Source: Ahrensia sp. (GTDB taxonomy: Bacteria; Pseudomonadota; Alphaproteobacteria; Rhizobiales; Rhizobiaceae). From it: DNA of 64,000 nucleotides. Where the stretch lies: contig NZXU01000046.1 in NCBI GenBank assembly GCA_002698425.1, positions 17,201-81,200 of the forward strand, given 5' to 3'. The notes under the pieces were generated by a model. The model made no database searches. It had not been told where the DNA came from and was given only the letters and a program-made list of their open reading frames with translations. The position numbers and the translations under genes were made by a program. Shown piece by piece: positions 63,643 through 64,000 of the stretch (within the stretch, counting starts at the first letter, position 1; each line of letters opens with the position of its first letter).

Positions 63643-64000
63643 AAACCGACAAGAGTCGCGACCGCGAAAAGGCATTCATGCCTGCGTCGCCACGGGACAG
63701 GCCGGCTGTGCCGGATTCCGCACGGCTCCAGACGAATAAATTCCAGCGTCAGCTGAATAGTGCCGAAAACTCACAAACCGCTCTTTCACCTTCCGCGCGA
63801 GCCTGGCGCGGACGGCTGGTGGGATATTTATCGCGGCAAATCCATCGAATCCCGCCAATATGCGCAATACTTATCCACCTTCCTCCACCGTCCCTTACCC
63901 TGACCGTGTCCTTTCATTGGAAGCCGGGTCTAGAACCGACAGCCTGGGAAAGGGCCGGTTCCTGGTGTTCGCGCTGAGGTGGCGCGGATGGGGCAGGCGC
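63643..64000. other. no confident gene in the last 358 bases; possible start of a gene at 63860
   Basis: No recognised motif was found in this stretch. A plus-strand frame opens at ATG 63860 and is still open at the window edge (MRNTYPPSSTV...), and a short minus-strand frame (63676-63867) overlaps it. Neither matches a family I recognise and neither has a clear ribosome binding site. The stretch is slightly richer in A/T than its surroundings. Confidence 0.3.

Noticed and set aside
63678..63977. 99-codon plus frame near the window end
   Set aside because: Starts without a ribosome site; low-complexity polar and proline-rich peptide with no match to a known family.

Overview
This window is high-GC chromosomal DNA from an alphaproteobacterium, most likely of the order Hyphomicrobiales (Rhizobiales). 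The evidence is the conserved order desulfurase-sufB-sufC-sufD-sufS-sufT-sufA without iscR, a linked aminotransferase-hom-glpX-recJ block, a class I PHA synthase, PotABCD-type and PxpABC-type catabolic clusters, and GTCATTCCGGG-type palindromic intergenic repeats. No phage, transposase, integrase or CRISPR array was found.

Bases 1-28,730 form a dense catabolic region whose enzymes almost all act on C-N bonds of amides, cyclic amides, imides or hydantoins. (i) An 11-module minus-strand operon (10,799 down to 139) encodes a spermidine/putrescine-type ABC importer with two different ATPases, two short-chain dehydrogenases, a polysaccharide-deacetylase-fold hydrolase that could be a cyclic-imide hydrolase, a small Cys-containing protein, a CobW GTPase with a His-rich metal loop, and an amidase whose reading frame is continuous with CobW. 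A GntR-type regulator with two winged-helix modules is divergent from it. (ii) A second minus-strand operon (18,531 down to 12,060) encodes a 5-oxoprolinase-A-like protein, a biotin carboxyl carrier, a biotin carboxylase, PxpB- and PxpC-like subunits, the biotin transporter BioY, a cupin, and a solute-binding-protein homologue without a signal peptide. Together the four biotin-related proteins equal the domains of urea carboxylase in split form. A LysR gene is divergent. (iii) HyuB-HyuA (ATP-dependent hydantoinase/oxoprolinase) lie opposite an AraC regulator. (iv) A LysR gene is divergent from a cyclase-family hydrolase and a second amidase, followed by a convergent isochorismatase-fold amidohydrolase resembling N-carbamoylsarcosine amidase.

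A tRNA-Thr(TGU) gene at 28,993-29,068 separates this region from housekeeping genes. These are nadK, a secreted fasciclin protein, an RhlE-type RNA helicase, and the full suf iron-sulfur operon. A palindromic-repeat-flanked GIY-YIG nuclease gene interrupts the suf operon, and sufB is preceded by a predicted Irr box. Next come an alpha/beta hydrolase, an ArnT-like glycosyltransferase, anmK and tyrS, a giant AsmA-like protein, a Bcp peroxiredoxin, a DUF455 ferritin-like protein and an M23 peptidase. The rest is the aminotransferase-hom-glpX-recJ block, a small lipoprotein, phaC, sfsA, map, radC, and a divergent EamA/MarR pair with twin palindromic operators.

The most interesting proposal is that bases 1-28.7 kb are a cyclic-amide utilisation region built from three independent ring-opening chemistries (metal-dependent imidase, biotin/ATP-dependent Pxp-type, ATP-dependent Hyu-type) plus linear amidases that finish the job. 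The substrates are not known from sequence.
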